DNA of 64,000 bases, taken from the NCBI RefSeq assembly GCF_963678635.1, contig NC_087065.1, forward strand, positions 8,395,209-8,459,208. Reading direction: 5' to 3'. This DNA comes from Symsagittifera roscoffensis. Lineage: Eukaryota > Xenacoelomorpha > Acoela > Convolutidae. The notes beneath the pieces were generated by a model, which was given only the letters and a program-made list of their open reading frames with translations, was not told where the DNA came from and did not search any database. Position numbers and translations under genes: made by a program. Below, in pieces: positions 1-11,214 of the stretch (the stretch's first letter is position 1; each line of letters begins with the position of its first letter).

Positions 1-211
1 TTTGACGATTGCCCGTAATTCGATCTTAAACGGGATTTTAAATGGGTTAAAATCGATTTAGTTTCTGTAAAAAATGGATTCTAACGGATAATAACTGAGT
101 GCGCGGAGGCAAAGTGTAATTATAATTGATTATAATGGCTTCATTTTTCACCACGAAAACCGATTATAATCGGTTATTATACCTGAAAACATTGAGGGTG
201 GTGATGTTCAG
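1..211. other. Intronic AT-rich sequence upstream of the GTPase exon
   Basis: No coding potential is seen. Positions 118-180 hold several copies of the palindromic word ATAATCGATTAT or close variants, the same word that fills the element at 47743-48722. The stretch ends in a weak splice acceptor (AG at 210-211). It is therefore read as the end of an intron whose preceding exon, which should carry the GTPase P-loop, is outside the window. Confidence 0.5.
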
Positions 212-394
212 AAGTGTCGGAATGTACGACGCAATTGAGCGGAGGGAAGAAGCTGAATATATATGACACTCCGGGCATGAATGACTCCAGGTTGCGACTG
301 TCAAACAAGGAGATCAGGACCAAGTTGGAGTACCATCTCAGCACTTCACTCACCACTGCTGTGGATGCTTTCCTTGTCTTCGAAAGCCTCCGAA
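212..394 (+). CDS. AIG1/GIMAP-like GTPase, internal exon with G3 motif
   Basis: This internal exon encodes about 60 residues of an AIG1/IAN (GIMAP-type) GTPase. The reading frame starts at 214 and shows the switch-II/G3 motif in LNIYDTPGMND, followed by a helix and the strand VDAFLVFES. This is the usual family order (DTPG, then a strand ending before the next helix). The exon is bounded by AG at 210-211 and a good donor, GTATGT, at 395-400. It ends one base into a codon, which is completed by the first two bases of the exon at 4614. The P-loop (G1) must be upstream of the window. Family knowledge: these GTPases bind GTP, often on membranes, and act in immune or stress responses. The role here is unknown. 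Confidence 0.75.
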
Positions 395-429
395 GTATGT
401 TTGAAATGACTTTAGTAGTGTACAAAATT

Positions 430-590
430 TTTTCAACATTTCATTAAAGTTTTGAGATGTGTGACATGTTCTTCAGAGGCGTAATTTTTTTTAAATTGTT
501 TTATGGAATTCTTTTCGAGATTTTTGACATGTTCTTAAGTGGTGAAAAAAGTTTTATAAGCTTTTTTTGAATTTCTTTCATATGTTTGCT
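430..590 (+). repeat. Minisatellite, left block (about 64-bp period)
   Basis: Two copies of a T-rich unit with the core TTTGACATGTTCTTTAGTGG occur about 63 bases apart (near 462 and 524). The same unit recurs five times at 3871-4160, on the other side of 3.3 kb of unrelated sequence. Confidence 0.6.
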
Positions 591-804
591 GTAGATTTAG
601 GGGATTGCTTTTCTAGGTTTGTTCTCTCTTTCTTAAAGACACCTCAAAGTGGTCCCCTGGGTAGTGAATTCAGCGGGGCAACCGAGATGCAGTAAGATAT
701 ACAATCCCGAAAAGTTTAAGTTGGTGGCAACTGTTCTGAACTGTTTTATGTTGCTTGACCCCTTCTTGTGTACTACTGCTCTTCAGGCTGTCTTATCTAC
801 TCAA

Positions 805-969
805 TACAATCGCAAGAATTTCGTATTGTAATTAAATTTAGATGAATAAACGTCTAATAACAGAAGTCTCTGAGTAGTCAGAATATATTCAAACAAACAA
901 ATCAAAAGGAAAGTGTCCGCAATTTATCAGCACAGTTCACAGTTGACTTCCAACTGACTCCACTAAGCA

Positions 970-1017
<48 letters not shown>

Positions 1018-1340
1018 GAGAATCCTATCTAATCAACGCACAGTAATTCCACGCAAATACTCAGTTTGGTCTGCTAAATTAATAGTGTCTCTACGGATCA
1101 CTATTCCTCTGAGTTACTTTAACTGATCTCGCTAGCTTGAAGAATCACTGTTCTCACTCTAATACAATCGCAAGAAATTCCAAATGTAATTAAATTTAAA
1201 TGGATAAGCGTCTATTAACAGAAGTCTCTGAGTAGCCAGAATATAATCTAATAAACGAATCAAAAGGAAAATGTCCGCGATTTATCAGCACAGTTGTCTA
1301 ATTACAATTTGACTTCCAACTGACTCCACTAAGCAATTCT

Positions 1341-1383
<43 letters not shown>

Positions 1384-1700
1384 GAGAATCCTATCTGATC
1401 AACGCACAGTAATTCCACGCAAATACTCAGTTTGGCCTGCTAAATTAATAGTGTCTCTACGGATCACGATTCCTTTGAGGTACTTTAACTGACCTCGCCA
1501 GCTTCAAGTATCACTGTTCTCACTCTGATACAATCGCAAGAATTTCCAAATGTAATTAAATTTAAATTGATAAGCGTCTAATAACAGAAGTCTCTGAGTA
1601 GCCAGAATATAATCTAATAAACGAATCAAAAGGAAAATGTCCGCGATTTACCAGCACAGTTGTCTAATTACAATTTGACTTCCAACTGACTCCACTAAAC

Positions 1701-1739
<39 letters not shown>

Positions 1740-1884
1740 GAGAATCCTACCTAATCAACGCACAGTAATTCCACGCAAAAACACAGTTTGGCCGCTAAAT
1801 TAATAGTGTATCTACGGATACCTTTTTTTCGAATGTTTCTTTAACTGATCTCGCTAGCTTCAAGAACCACTGTTCTCACTCTGA
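805..1884 (+). repeat. Three tandem units of about 360 bp, each with a (CT)n tract
   Basis: Three units begin near 805, 1163 and 1529 with TACAATCGCAAGAA. Each contains a CT dinucleotide run (near 970-1016, 1339-1382 and 1704-1738), followed by a conserved block that includes TAATTCCACGCAAA. The periods are 358 and 366 bases, and most of the length difference lies in the CT runs. Identity between units looks high, so the amplification is fairly recent. No open frame spans a unit. Confidence 0.85.
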
Positions 1885-3870
1885 TGAGAGCCAACTATCT
1901 AGTGTCTCTGCTATAATTGTTCTGTTACTCCGAGAACCAATTACTTGGTTAACTAGCAATAATTGTTCTCTCTAACTAACTGGGAACCAACTATACACTA
2001 TCTCAGTATCAATTGCTCTGACCCTTAAAGGCTCTCCGGTGCCCTCCAATTTCCTCTCTTTATTTACACTTAGTTTAAGTTAAGTCACGCCATTCCCTAT
2101 CAGTCCTGGCATCCGCTTAAACCATCCGTCCGCACATATTTCATGACGACGTCCCTTCCACTGTCAACAGCGCCACGTGTCAAGTTCGGTTTCTTTCATC
2201 AATATTTTCACTCTTATTAGATACCCGGTACGCGGTAGGTGTCACACTTTTACCGAGCAAACAAATTTCACACGATTCTTGTCAAATAATTTTTGACCTC
2301 GAAGACTTCAGCCCTCGAGTTGAACTCAACCCCCAAACCATGCTATGTTTATTCAATGATCCTCTCAAGGTCTTTATTTAATTACCCTTCAACGTTCTGA
2401 CCTCCCGAAGGTAGGGGGAGATCATTTTCATTGGTAGCGAAATCATTTTGGGTATCTAACAACTTTATCTCTACTCTATTCCATTCTCGATCTTCTAGCT
2501 ATCAGAGGAACGTAGTTCGTATATTAGGGGAAAAATTAGACCAAAAAGTCACCTCCGGGGAGCCAAATTAATTCCCTGTCCGTTCATTTTTTAGGAGATT
2601 GAATTCTTGTGCCGCGGTCCTATAATTATCTTTTTTCTCTGGGATTACTTTTCTTTAGTCTAGTTGAACTGCTATTAATAGATTATTTGCCAAGCTAAAC
2701 TTAACCCAATATTTACCACGTCCACTTCGAATTAGTTCTGGTACTCCAAGGTTGTAATGTAAAACTATATCTGATCTATTTCTGGCTCAGGTCCCAAAAT
2801 ACAAGTTTCCTTCAGTTATTGGTAAGGTGACCGGTTCATAATTCTAGGGGTTGGGCTGGCAAATACGCTATTATCCGGTGATGGTCTCGGAGTCAAAGGT
2901 CATCTTAAGGTCACTCAAGGGTCGGTCACTCGGGTTCAAGTTTCCATATTTGGGTTAAGTATCCTATGGGGTTCCTAAGAACCGAGTTCCAACCATATCT
3001 CATTTATACTTCACATGTTAAGCCATTATCACATTTTCCCGGGAACTGGCTTTTAACAAAGGAAGGAGTTATCAGAGGGGTTTCACTCACAAGGGGTCTT
3101 TTTTCGTGGTTCGTATCTTATGTCTATTGCCGCAATAAACGCAGTATGCGCTCTCTCAATATTTTGCGTAAGTTGCCTATTTCCGATTTAGAGAGAATTT
3201 TTTTTAAGTGCTACTAGCTCTCGATCCAACCGTTGAAAATAGCTCAAACTATATCACAAGATGGACCTTGTCACTTTTTATCATCCCTCTAAGTTTCAGC
3301 TCTCTGCGTTCATTGTAGGCCGAGAAACGACTTCCGGAATATAGGAGTGGGTTGTTTACTTAGGGCATAAAACCGGAAGTGCGGGTCTAGAGTTCTGAGG
3401 TTCCAAACTTAAGCTCTTTTAACTAGGCTTACAACATATTCAAACTCGAGCCCAATACGGCGCTAGTTTCCGCGTTCTGATAGAGCCATTTACACTTCTA
3501 AGAACCGTTAGCACTTGCCCCTCTAAGGGCTGAGGGTTTCCGTTTTTCGTATGCCTGGGTCAAAATATCTCAAGAATCGCTACTTTGAATTCCATAACAT
3601 TAGCTTCCTTAGGTCCGATTTTTTTAGGGGGGGGGGGGGGGGTTTGCCGATTTCGTCAAAATTTATTTTCTGGCATAAGGGTGACTAATGCTTCCAAACT
3701 TGAACTATTTTGAGCTCGACCATTTGTTTGCTGTGCTACTTAATTAATGACTAATAAATCTTACGCTCAGCTTACTATTAGCCTTACTTGACGTAATGCA
3801 TGCAAGTCCCAAGTTGAAACATTCTACACTCATTTTTTCCAAAAGTTTATTAGGAACAACAATCCTGCGT
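1885..3870. other. Non-coding intronic DNA, probably part of an inserted element
   Basis: This block is less AT-rich than its surroundings and has no open frame with recognisable protein. It contains a run of 16 G at 3627-3642. Because it sits with the triplicated repeat between two halves of one minisatellite, it may belong to a 3.3 kb insertion. I see no terminal repeats that prove its ends. Confidence 0.35.
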
Positions 3871-4160
3871 TTGACATGTTCTTTAGTGGTGTAAAAATAG
3901 TTTTCAACTCTTTATTGGTTTTTTGAGATGTTTTTGGCATGTTCTTTAGTGGCGTAAAAACGTTTTTCTATGTTTTTCAGTTTTTTTTTTAGATTCTTGA
4001 CAAGTTCTTTTTAAGGGTTGAAAAAACGTTTTCCAAATTTTCAACGAATTTTTTGAAGATGTTTGACTTGTTCTTTAGTGGTGTAAAATGAGTTTTTCAA
4101 TCTTTTATCAACTTTTTTTGCGGTATTTGACAAGTTTTTTTAGTGGTGTGAAAAAGTTTA
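3871..4160 (+). repeat. Minisatellite, right block (about 64-bp period)
   Basis: Five diverged units start near 3871, 3935, 4000, 4060 and 4126. Each has a version of TTTGACATGTTCTTTAGTGG followed by a GTAAAA..GTTTTTC segment. This is the same unit as at 430-590. Confidence 0.7.
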
Positions 4161-4613
4161 TGTTTTAAACATTCGCTGGCTTTTGTTTGCCTTTTTTTGA
4201 AAATTCGCTCAAAATTTTTTGAGATATTTATCGATTGCATAAAAAATTAGAAACAAACAGAAATAGAGAATTGCAAAAAATTGAAGCATACAAAATAAAT
4301 TGAATAAAGCAATTGACTTATTTCAAAACACAAATTACATGCAAAAGCTAGATTTTTAACATATTCTATATCTAACGGTTGCCTAAAAATTCTTAGCCAC
4401 ATAAAAGTTTTTTTCAAAAGTGGCGGATTGCACTTTTTCATAAACTTTGTCTGTTCCAACTCTTTGCTACTTTTTATACCAATTAATTTCAATAATAATT
4501 TTTTAGAAAATACATTAAAACCGATTTGAATATTTTTCTCGGGATCCCACCCAATGGCGTCGAAGCTCTCACAGACCGTTATTATATGTAAGTTCGAGAT
4601 CATTTTCTCATAG

Positions 4614-5269
4614 GTGAAGCGATAACAATGCGACGGAACTTGGCAACACTGACTCAAACATTCGGACCTCAAGTGACACAGTCGTGCGTTGTCGTCTTGA
4701 CAAAGGAACCTCAAAGCGAAGGCAGGACACGAAACCTACTACAGATTTGCTCCGATCTGAAAGTACCCGCTGTTTTCTGGGAAAACAGTCACGTTGAACC
4801 GGATTCAGGGGTCTGGAAAAGCCTGGATCCTAAAAAACTCACACTTCAAATTGAGAGTTTGTTAACTAAAATTAGAGCTGTGAAAAAGTACGAGCTGACA
4901 AATCTCCAGGCGCTGAAAAACGACATAAACGCCGAAGCAAATCGAAGACGAGACGCCGAAGCCACACAGTACGAAACGAAAAACTACACAATCCAGGTTC
5001 CTTATATGGAAGCAGAAGTTAGAAATGTCACTAAACAGCGACCGGTTGTGAAGGATAAATGGGCAGGCGGCATGGGAAAAATGCTGGGGCAAAAGAAAAC
5101 ATATGTGGTTATGGAAAACTACACAGACCAAGAGACCATTTACCACGAGAGGTCTCGCGAGGAGACCAAAACCCATCAAGTGGCAATTCCGAAAAGACCT
5201 ATAGAGTTCTACATTGATATTGTCAAGAAAGAACGAGTCGCAGCTTTCAAGCGACAGTTAATGCAGTAA
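4614..5269 (+). CDS. AIG1/GIMAP-like GTPase, terminal exon
   Basis: The last exon encodes about 217 residues. After the acceptor (AG at 4612-4613), two bases complete the split Ser codon. The frame then reads EAITMRRNLATLTQTFGPQV, then the strand SCVVVLTKEP (G4 position) and VPAVFWENS (G5-like position), as in AIG1 proteins. The C-terminal half is charged and helical (LLTKIRAVKKYE...EANRRRDAE). A beta-like tail rich in Val, Thr and Tyr follows, ending at TAA 5267-5269. The G4 motif is odd: the Asp that normally reads guanine (TKxD) is Pro in TKEP, so nucleotide specificity may be weakened. The codon composition is clearly less AT-rich than the surroundings. The exact subfamily is uncertain. 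Confidence 0.8.
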
Positions 5270-5336
5270 CGAAAAAACGTTTCATAACATATCACTCTAG
5301 CGCACTTTCCGAACTTCTGCTTAAGACATACCTATC

Positions 5337-5342
5337 AATAAA
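5337..5342 (+). promoter_or_regulatory. Poly(A) signal of the GTPase gene
   Basis: AATAAA lies 68 bases after the TAA stop, the normal position for a short 3' UTR. It is the first such hexamer after the stop. Confidence 0.6.
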
Positions 5343-6130
5343 ATTCCCCTTTAGTGGAACCCGCATACAAACTGTTCCTGCACTTAACAATTCTCGTACA
5401 AAGATATCTGTTGTATAGTATCTTATCCCGGATCCTAAGGAGGGTCCTTCCTGCGGGGGGTTCTCACGTGAAGCAAAATCCTAGGAAAGGGTCCTTATTT
5501 TTTTGGAGGACCCTCATCCTAGGTTTTTGTAAACGAAAGAAATTTTTCACCCAAAAAGCAGAAGACCCCCTACTTAAGATCTTGCTAACCTTAGCTTAAC
5601 AACAAGGGACACGATACAATTTTCTTTCTAATTCCAATTTTTGGGGTCATAATTATTGGTTCTAGTTAATTATGTGAATCATGTTAATTGTTATATTTGT
5701 TTCGGGCGAATGAACTTTCGACCTAATTGAAATTTGTTAGTGAAAAGGGAATTGACATTTTTGGTACATAATAAACATTCGCCGGCGATTTCGGCAGCGT
5801 AGCTTAATTGTTGGCAGCAGTAAACTATTTCCGCAACTTGTGCTATATTTTTTTGTGAAAAGGCAGTAAATTGAAATCTTTCTCCAAAAGTGGCGGTGGA
5901 TTCTGGGCAAATGGTAAATTTGTCAAATTTTGAGATAAGAAAAAACTTGGTGTACTGAAGATATTGATAATTAACATTTACAATTGAGAATGCTTTCAAC
6001 CACGGAAAAAATTTGTTTTTCAAACTCTTTTTTGAACGCTACGTCGTGTTTCTTGAGAGGGCAAAAGAAACTTGAAAGAAAGACAACAAGTTAAATTTCA
6101 AAGAAAAAGTTTATGTGAGTGAGCTTCAAC
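5343..6130. other. Intergenic, no recognised gene
   Basis: A minus-strand open frame of 110 codons (5691-6023) contains a moderately protein-like Cys-containing stretch (ECLLCTKN), but I do not recognise it and see no splice or start context. It may be decayed mobile-element coding DNA, like the block that follows. Confidence 0.3.
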
Positions 6131-7090
6131 AAATCTTTTGGTGCATTTGTACAAAACAAAAATGTGGTACTGTGAGCGATTTTTGGTACTAATTTTTGCT
6201 GATTATGAAAACGTATTCGAATACGTGTTTGATTTTAACTCAAAATGGGCTGATAAAGACTTGAAGAGAAACATCCGTCTACGTTTCAACAAGCTATCAA
6301 AATACAAAAAAATTCCTGTGGTTTATTTTGATTATTTACCACCGATATCTTAGTGGCTCTAAATGGTATCTGGAAGGTCACTTTTACTCTGCCACTGGCT
6401 TTAAATTTAGCAGGTTGGAGAGGTGTGTTGGAAAAAGTATACAATGGAATTGCAAAAAAAGCAGTGTTTCCTATTGACTTGAAAAAAACTCACGAAATTT
6501 ATACGTTTTTGAAACAATCTTATCCTGATAAGTATCACCGACGAAACTTTCTTCTTTTTTCTGTTTTTTGTTAGTTCTGATAATCTTAACTACGACATTT
6601 TAATCAAATTGAGACCTTATGGTGGCTTGATTGGTATTAATAGCTCTTCCAAGATTTTACGATTGCACGCACAATGCGGCCGGATTTATACACGAGTTTT
6701 CTCAAAAGGGTTCCAGGTACTGTTACATGTCGCCCTGGAACTGTAACAACAGCTTATTGGGACGTTTGAGTGGAATAGCTTTCTGCCTTTTCGTTAAGTT
6801 GAAAATACCAAAAATTTATAATTTACTAGAATGCTAAGCGAGAGATCAGTTGTGATTGATGTGGAAGGCTTTCGTTACAAGAAAAATGCCTTCATGGTTT
6901 AAGAACTAGCAATATAAATTTCAGCTTACAGCGAAGGACTCATTTTTCACCTCCAGTTAATTTCAATATACTACTAAAGCTCGAACAAACAGCTTGCAAC
7001 TGGTTAAGAAATTATTTACTCGGTCTCCATTGGGAAAACGGTGATTACTCTTACGTAAACTTGAATCAAATGCTTGAATTTGATCTATAG
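6131..7090 (+). pseudogene. Broken coding relic ending in a DVEGF-type protein fragment
   Basis: Several short plus-strand frames follow each other with stops and frame changes between them. From 6831, one frame reads SVVIDVEGFRYKKNAF, then VxELAI across two in-frame stops. After a frame change, the last segment reads NWLRNYLLGLHWENGDYSY and ends at TAG 7088-7090. The DVEGF...ELAI...GLHW spacing recalls an uncharacterised protein type that recurs in multiple copies in invertebrate genomes and may be exonuclease-like. That recognition is from memory and unverified. The upstream frames (6138-6574) are protein-like but unrecognised. Stops and shifts show it is dead. Confidence 0.4.
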
Positions 7091-8760
7091 TAATCATTTC
7101 TATACTGATTGTCTTGACAATTTGATCTGCTAATGTATTTCATGGATAGATTTGTGAATTTCGTCGGTCTGATGATCTTCAGCGAACATTATTAGAATAA
7201 GTCGAGCGTGATCTGTTAACACTGTAGCTATTTGGTAGTAGTTTTTCTGAGCTAATATTACTCTGAAAATTTTTATTCGATTAACTCTGATCTTTTTTCA
7301 TGTTTTGATAAAACGATTTGTTTGGTTATTTGTACTTTGGTGGTCCGTTTAATGATCTTGTTGTTTTTGTATGCATTCAGCGGTGCTATTTCCAAATCTG
7401 CGGCAGTAGTTACATCATTTTGTGGATGTTGGTTTGCCTTTAAAAATTGTGTTATTTTCCTTAATGTTTAGGATTTGAGTAATTTTTTTGCTGAAATCTT
7501 GTCAGATTCTCGAATATTGTTAATATGTGGAGTTGTTGTTTGATTACTGTTTACGTATTGTAGCTTTAAATTTGCTGTTTTCTCCAGTTTCATTGTGTTT
7601 TCAGCTTGTTCTTTTTTGTCTATTTGTTTTCGGAAAAAATATATCCGGTACCCAATATGATGATGGATGTGATGCTCTCTTTTTTTTGCAGTTTTTCGTA
7701 ATTGTGGTTTATCGTAATTAAGTCATCATAGGATTTATGTCATTTTCGTAATTTTGTAATCATGTGTATTGAGAGAATAAGCTGTTTGTACTAGGGTTTT
7801 GTTTCATACCGCAAGTTGTTTCATTGTTACATTCGGAAGTCGATGAATTTCGTTCAGAATTGAACAGTCGTTTATTTTGTTCAGAATCGAATATTTTTGA
7901 AAATTTTTGTGTAAATCGTTTCAAATCTCATTTAGTGTCAATGGGTAAAACTGAAAACCGTTTTTGAGCTGTGCCAATTTTGAGTATGTTTTGTAAAAGA
8001 GCTGAGCGTCTATGTATCCAATTTTGATGAAGTGGTGTGTTTATTCGTTCTGGACCTATGTTTAAAATTAGATTTGCTGTGACAGCATTTAAGTAGTCTT
8101 CTACTGAGTTTTCAGGGTCTGTTACTGTGAATACCATAATTGGTTTAATAGATGATATAGAAAATGCAACCATAAAGAAGGGGTTCATTGTCATTTGGAG
8201 TGAATCTGCTCTGTTTGGTATTTGTGTAAAACTTGTCAGCTTATTTTTCGTTTTTTCATGTTGTTGTAATTAACAAGTAAATGGGATTTCGTTTCTCATC
8301 GATTCGGGTTGGTAACCTTGAGTATTCGTATGGTTTTGTGATGGTAGATTATGATTAGGTGGTGGCAAATTTTGTCGCTGAGGATGTTGATGATGCATTT
8401 GCCTTAGTTGTTGAGAGTTTATAAAAGGTTCGAAAAAACCTGTTTGAAGAAAGTCATCTGGTTGATTTATATTTTCCAGTGACTTTTCACTGATTGTTAT
8501 GTTTATCTTGTTGTTGACTTTGATGGAAATAATCTTTATCTTCAGAATAAGCTGGTGGCTTCTTATAAAACGCCATAAAAGAGGTTTTTATTTTGTCGGA
8601 AAAACGGGTAATTTTCAGTGCGTTCTGTCGAAGTTTTTCGTTCATCATTAAAAAAGACTGATTGAGGTACTAGTTTTTGTATTTGTTGGGTATAATTATG
8701 TTCATGAGAATGGTTTTTTGTTGTGTAAAGTGGTCTTGCTTTTGGATTACTAATAATATT
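7090..8760 (-). pseudogene. Decayed LTR-retrotransposon gag with zinc knuckle
   Basis: The minus strand reads as a gag-type polyprotein broken by stops and frameshifts. The order from high to low coordinate is a Gln/Asn/Pro-rich N-terminal part (about 8650-8330), an open capsid-like segment (8194-7928) with DPENSVEDYLNAVTAN, and a continuation in another frame to about 7740. At about 7386-7427 comes a CX2CX4-X4C zinc knuckle (CNYCRRFG..AEC) whose His position is Asn. The T/G richness of the plus strand matches the A-rich sense strand typical of retroelements. No protease, reverse transcriptase or integrase follows, and no LTRs are seen. Confidence 0.65.
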
Positions 8761-8869
8761 ATTAGCGAAAAAAGCAAACCAAATTTTTGCTTCGTTTTTG
8801 TTTGTTAGGTTGTCGTTTTTTGCTTAATGGTCTATTTGTTTGATAATCCATCTGTGAATGTTTCAGAGC

Positions 8870-9981
8870 GACGGATGGTTTGACTGTTGATTGCAAGGTC
8901 GTTGGTGGGAAAGGAATTTTATTTTTGTTATGTGCTGTTGTAAGTGTTGGATGAATAGGTGAGATACTTTGTTGTGTTTTTGTAGGTAGTGTAGTAGTGT
9001 TTCAACTATTTCCTCATTCACAAAGTGAGATGGCGTTTGAATATCTTGTTGTGTTAAATATCTCTTAGCATTAAGGGTTTCCTGTGTTTTTATAAATGGT
9101 GACTTTAAGCAATTGTTGCTTGCCTTGTCATTTAAAATTGCGTTATAATTTAAATTCGTGGTGTCAGTTGTGAGTGGAGTATTTCCTAAATTTTTTCTGT
9201 GTACGGAAACGAATGTAATTGCTGCATTTGAAATGTCATTTGGATTGTTAAAAAAATAACACATGAGAACATTCAGGGTCCCATGCACAATCTGTTTCTT
9301 CTGCTAATATTGTTTCATCGTTTGTTTGTTGCCGAAAACATTTTTCTCCTGTGAAATTAGATCTAAATTGTGTTGAAATAATCTATAATGAACCATGCTA
9401 GAAATTTTGTAGTTCAATTTAAACTATTTGTGATATATCGTTGTCAGTGAGTGCATCACGAAGATAGAAAAAACAAAATTTGTGAAGGAAATTGCTCTTT
9501 GAGAGTTTTGACATTGAATTTTCTTGGTATATTCAGTGAAAACTTCTGAGAATTCTAATTCTTCATCATTCTATGTATTCGGTATGAGCCGTAATGTGAA
9601 GTGATAACAATGATGCCTGGTAGATAGGTATCGAGTACTTGTCTTTTCTTTTTTCAGGAAATTCATGTTTACATGGGCTGTTTCCTTTTTGAATTGAATT
9701 AACGATTAGGTTGTGGCAAAGTTTTTCTAGTGGAATAGTTTTAGTGGAATAATGACAAAAAAAGTTGATTTTCAAACCTATCATTGTATCAAATCATTTT
9801 TTGTGTAGAATTGCAGTTAATGTGTAAATTTCAATATGTCTTATTGGTTGATTTCAATTATAGTCTTACTGGCTTATGAAGATATGAATGTCTCATTCTG
9901 CGTTTGCCTTTTATAGATCATGCTGTTATGGATTCTGATTCCGAAAATTATCTCCGATCCGTTACGGTTGGTTTGACTGTT
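8870..9981 (-). repeat. Tandem 1.1-kb unit A (retroelement-derived)
   Basis: First of three head-to-tail units starting at GACGGATGGTTTGACTG. Its minus strand carries an open frame of 141 codons (8863-9288) and another of 72 codons (9566-9784) with scattered Cys and His. The frames are the best preserved of the three. They could come from the 3' part of a retroelement, perhaps an envelope-like gene, but no diagnostic motif is visible. The unit abuts the gag relic. Confidence 0.75.
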
Positions 9982-11214
9982 GACGGATGGTTTGACTGTT
10001 GATTGCAAGGTCGTTGGTGGGAAAGGAATTTTATTTTTGTTATGTGCTGTTGTAAGTGTTGGATGAATAGGTGAGATACTTTGTTGTGTTGTTGTAGCTA
10101 GTGTAGTAGTGTTTCAACTATTTCCTCGTTCACAAAGTGTGATGGCGTTTGAATATCTTGTTGTGTTAAATATCTAGTAGCATTAAGGGTTTCCTGTGTT
10201 TTTATAAATGTTGACTTTAAGCTATTGTTGCTTGTCTTGTCAATTAAAACTGCGTTATAATTCAAATTAGTGGTGTCAGTTGAGAGTGGAGTTTTTCCTA
10301 ATTTTTTTTCTGTGTGCAGAAACGAATGTAATTGCTGCATTTGAAATATCATTTGTTATGTTAAAAAAGTAACACATGAGACCATTCAGGGTCCCATGCA
10401 CAATCTGTTTCTTCTGCTAATATTGTTTTCCTCGTTTGTTTGTTGCCGAAAAAATTTTTCTCCTATGAAATTAGATCTAAATTATGTTGAAATAATTTAT
10501 AATGAACCATGCTAGAAAATTTTTAGGTCAATTTAAACTATTTGTGATATATCGTTGTCAGTGAGTTTTCACGAAGGGTGTCTAAATTGTGAGAAAAAAT
10601 TTATTTCTCGTCTTACTATTGCATGTCGAGATCTTTGTGGTGGTGATAGGTAAAAAGTTTCCTTGTTTCTAATATAGAATCATTACTACAAATGATAGAA
10701 AAAACATCATTTGTGAAGAAAATTGCTCTTTGAGAATTTTGATATTGAATTTTCTTGGTATATTCAGTGAAAACTTCGAGAAATCTAATTCTTCATCATT
10801 CTATGTATTCGGTATGAGCCGTAATGTTTAGTGATAACAATGATGCCTGGTAGATAGGTATCGAGTACTTGTCTATTCTTTTTTTTCAGGAAATTCATGT
10901 TTACATGGGCTGTTTCCTTTTTGAATTGAATTAACGATTAGGTTGTGGCAAAGTTTTTCTAGTGGAATAGTTTTAGTGGAATAATGACAAAAAAATGTTG
11001 ATTTTCAAAACTATCATTGTATCAAATCATTTTTTGTATAGAATTACAGTTAATGCGTAACTTTCAATACGTCTTATTGGTTGATTTCAATTATAGTCTT
11101 ACTGGCTCATGAAGATATCAATATCTCATTCTGCGTTTGCCTTTTATAGATCATGCTGTTATGGATTCTGATTCCGAAAATTATCTCCGATCCGTTACTG
11201 TTGGTTTGACTGTT
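9982..11214 (-). repeat. Tandem unit B, 1.23 kb, with extra segment
   Basis: Second unit, nearly the same as A and C except for about 115 extra bases around 10575-10690, between CACGAAG and ATGATAGAAAAAAC. The minus-strand frame is shorter (10098-10352) because of substitutions. A and C share the same junction, so B either gained or retained this segment. Confidence 0.8.

Larger units (their letters stand above)
395..4613 (+). other. Intron of the AIG1-like GTPase gene
   Basis: A 4.2 kb intron is inferred from a GTATGT donor and a CTCATAG acceptor whose phases match (1 base plus 2 bases). The joined reading runs smoothly from VFESLRS into EAITMRRNLATL, as expected for the family, so no exon seems to be missing between them. 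The intron holds the repeats listed separately. Short open frames inside it (for example 649-831) lack recognisable protein features. Confidence 0.65.

Noticed and set aside
649-831. 60-codon plus-strand frame in the GTPase intron
   Set aside because: The two flanking GTPase exons join perfectly in phase and in family sequence without it. It runs into the tandem repeat and shows no motif.
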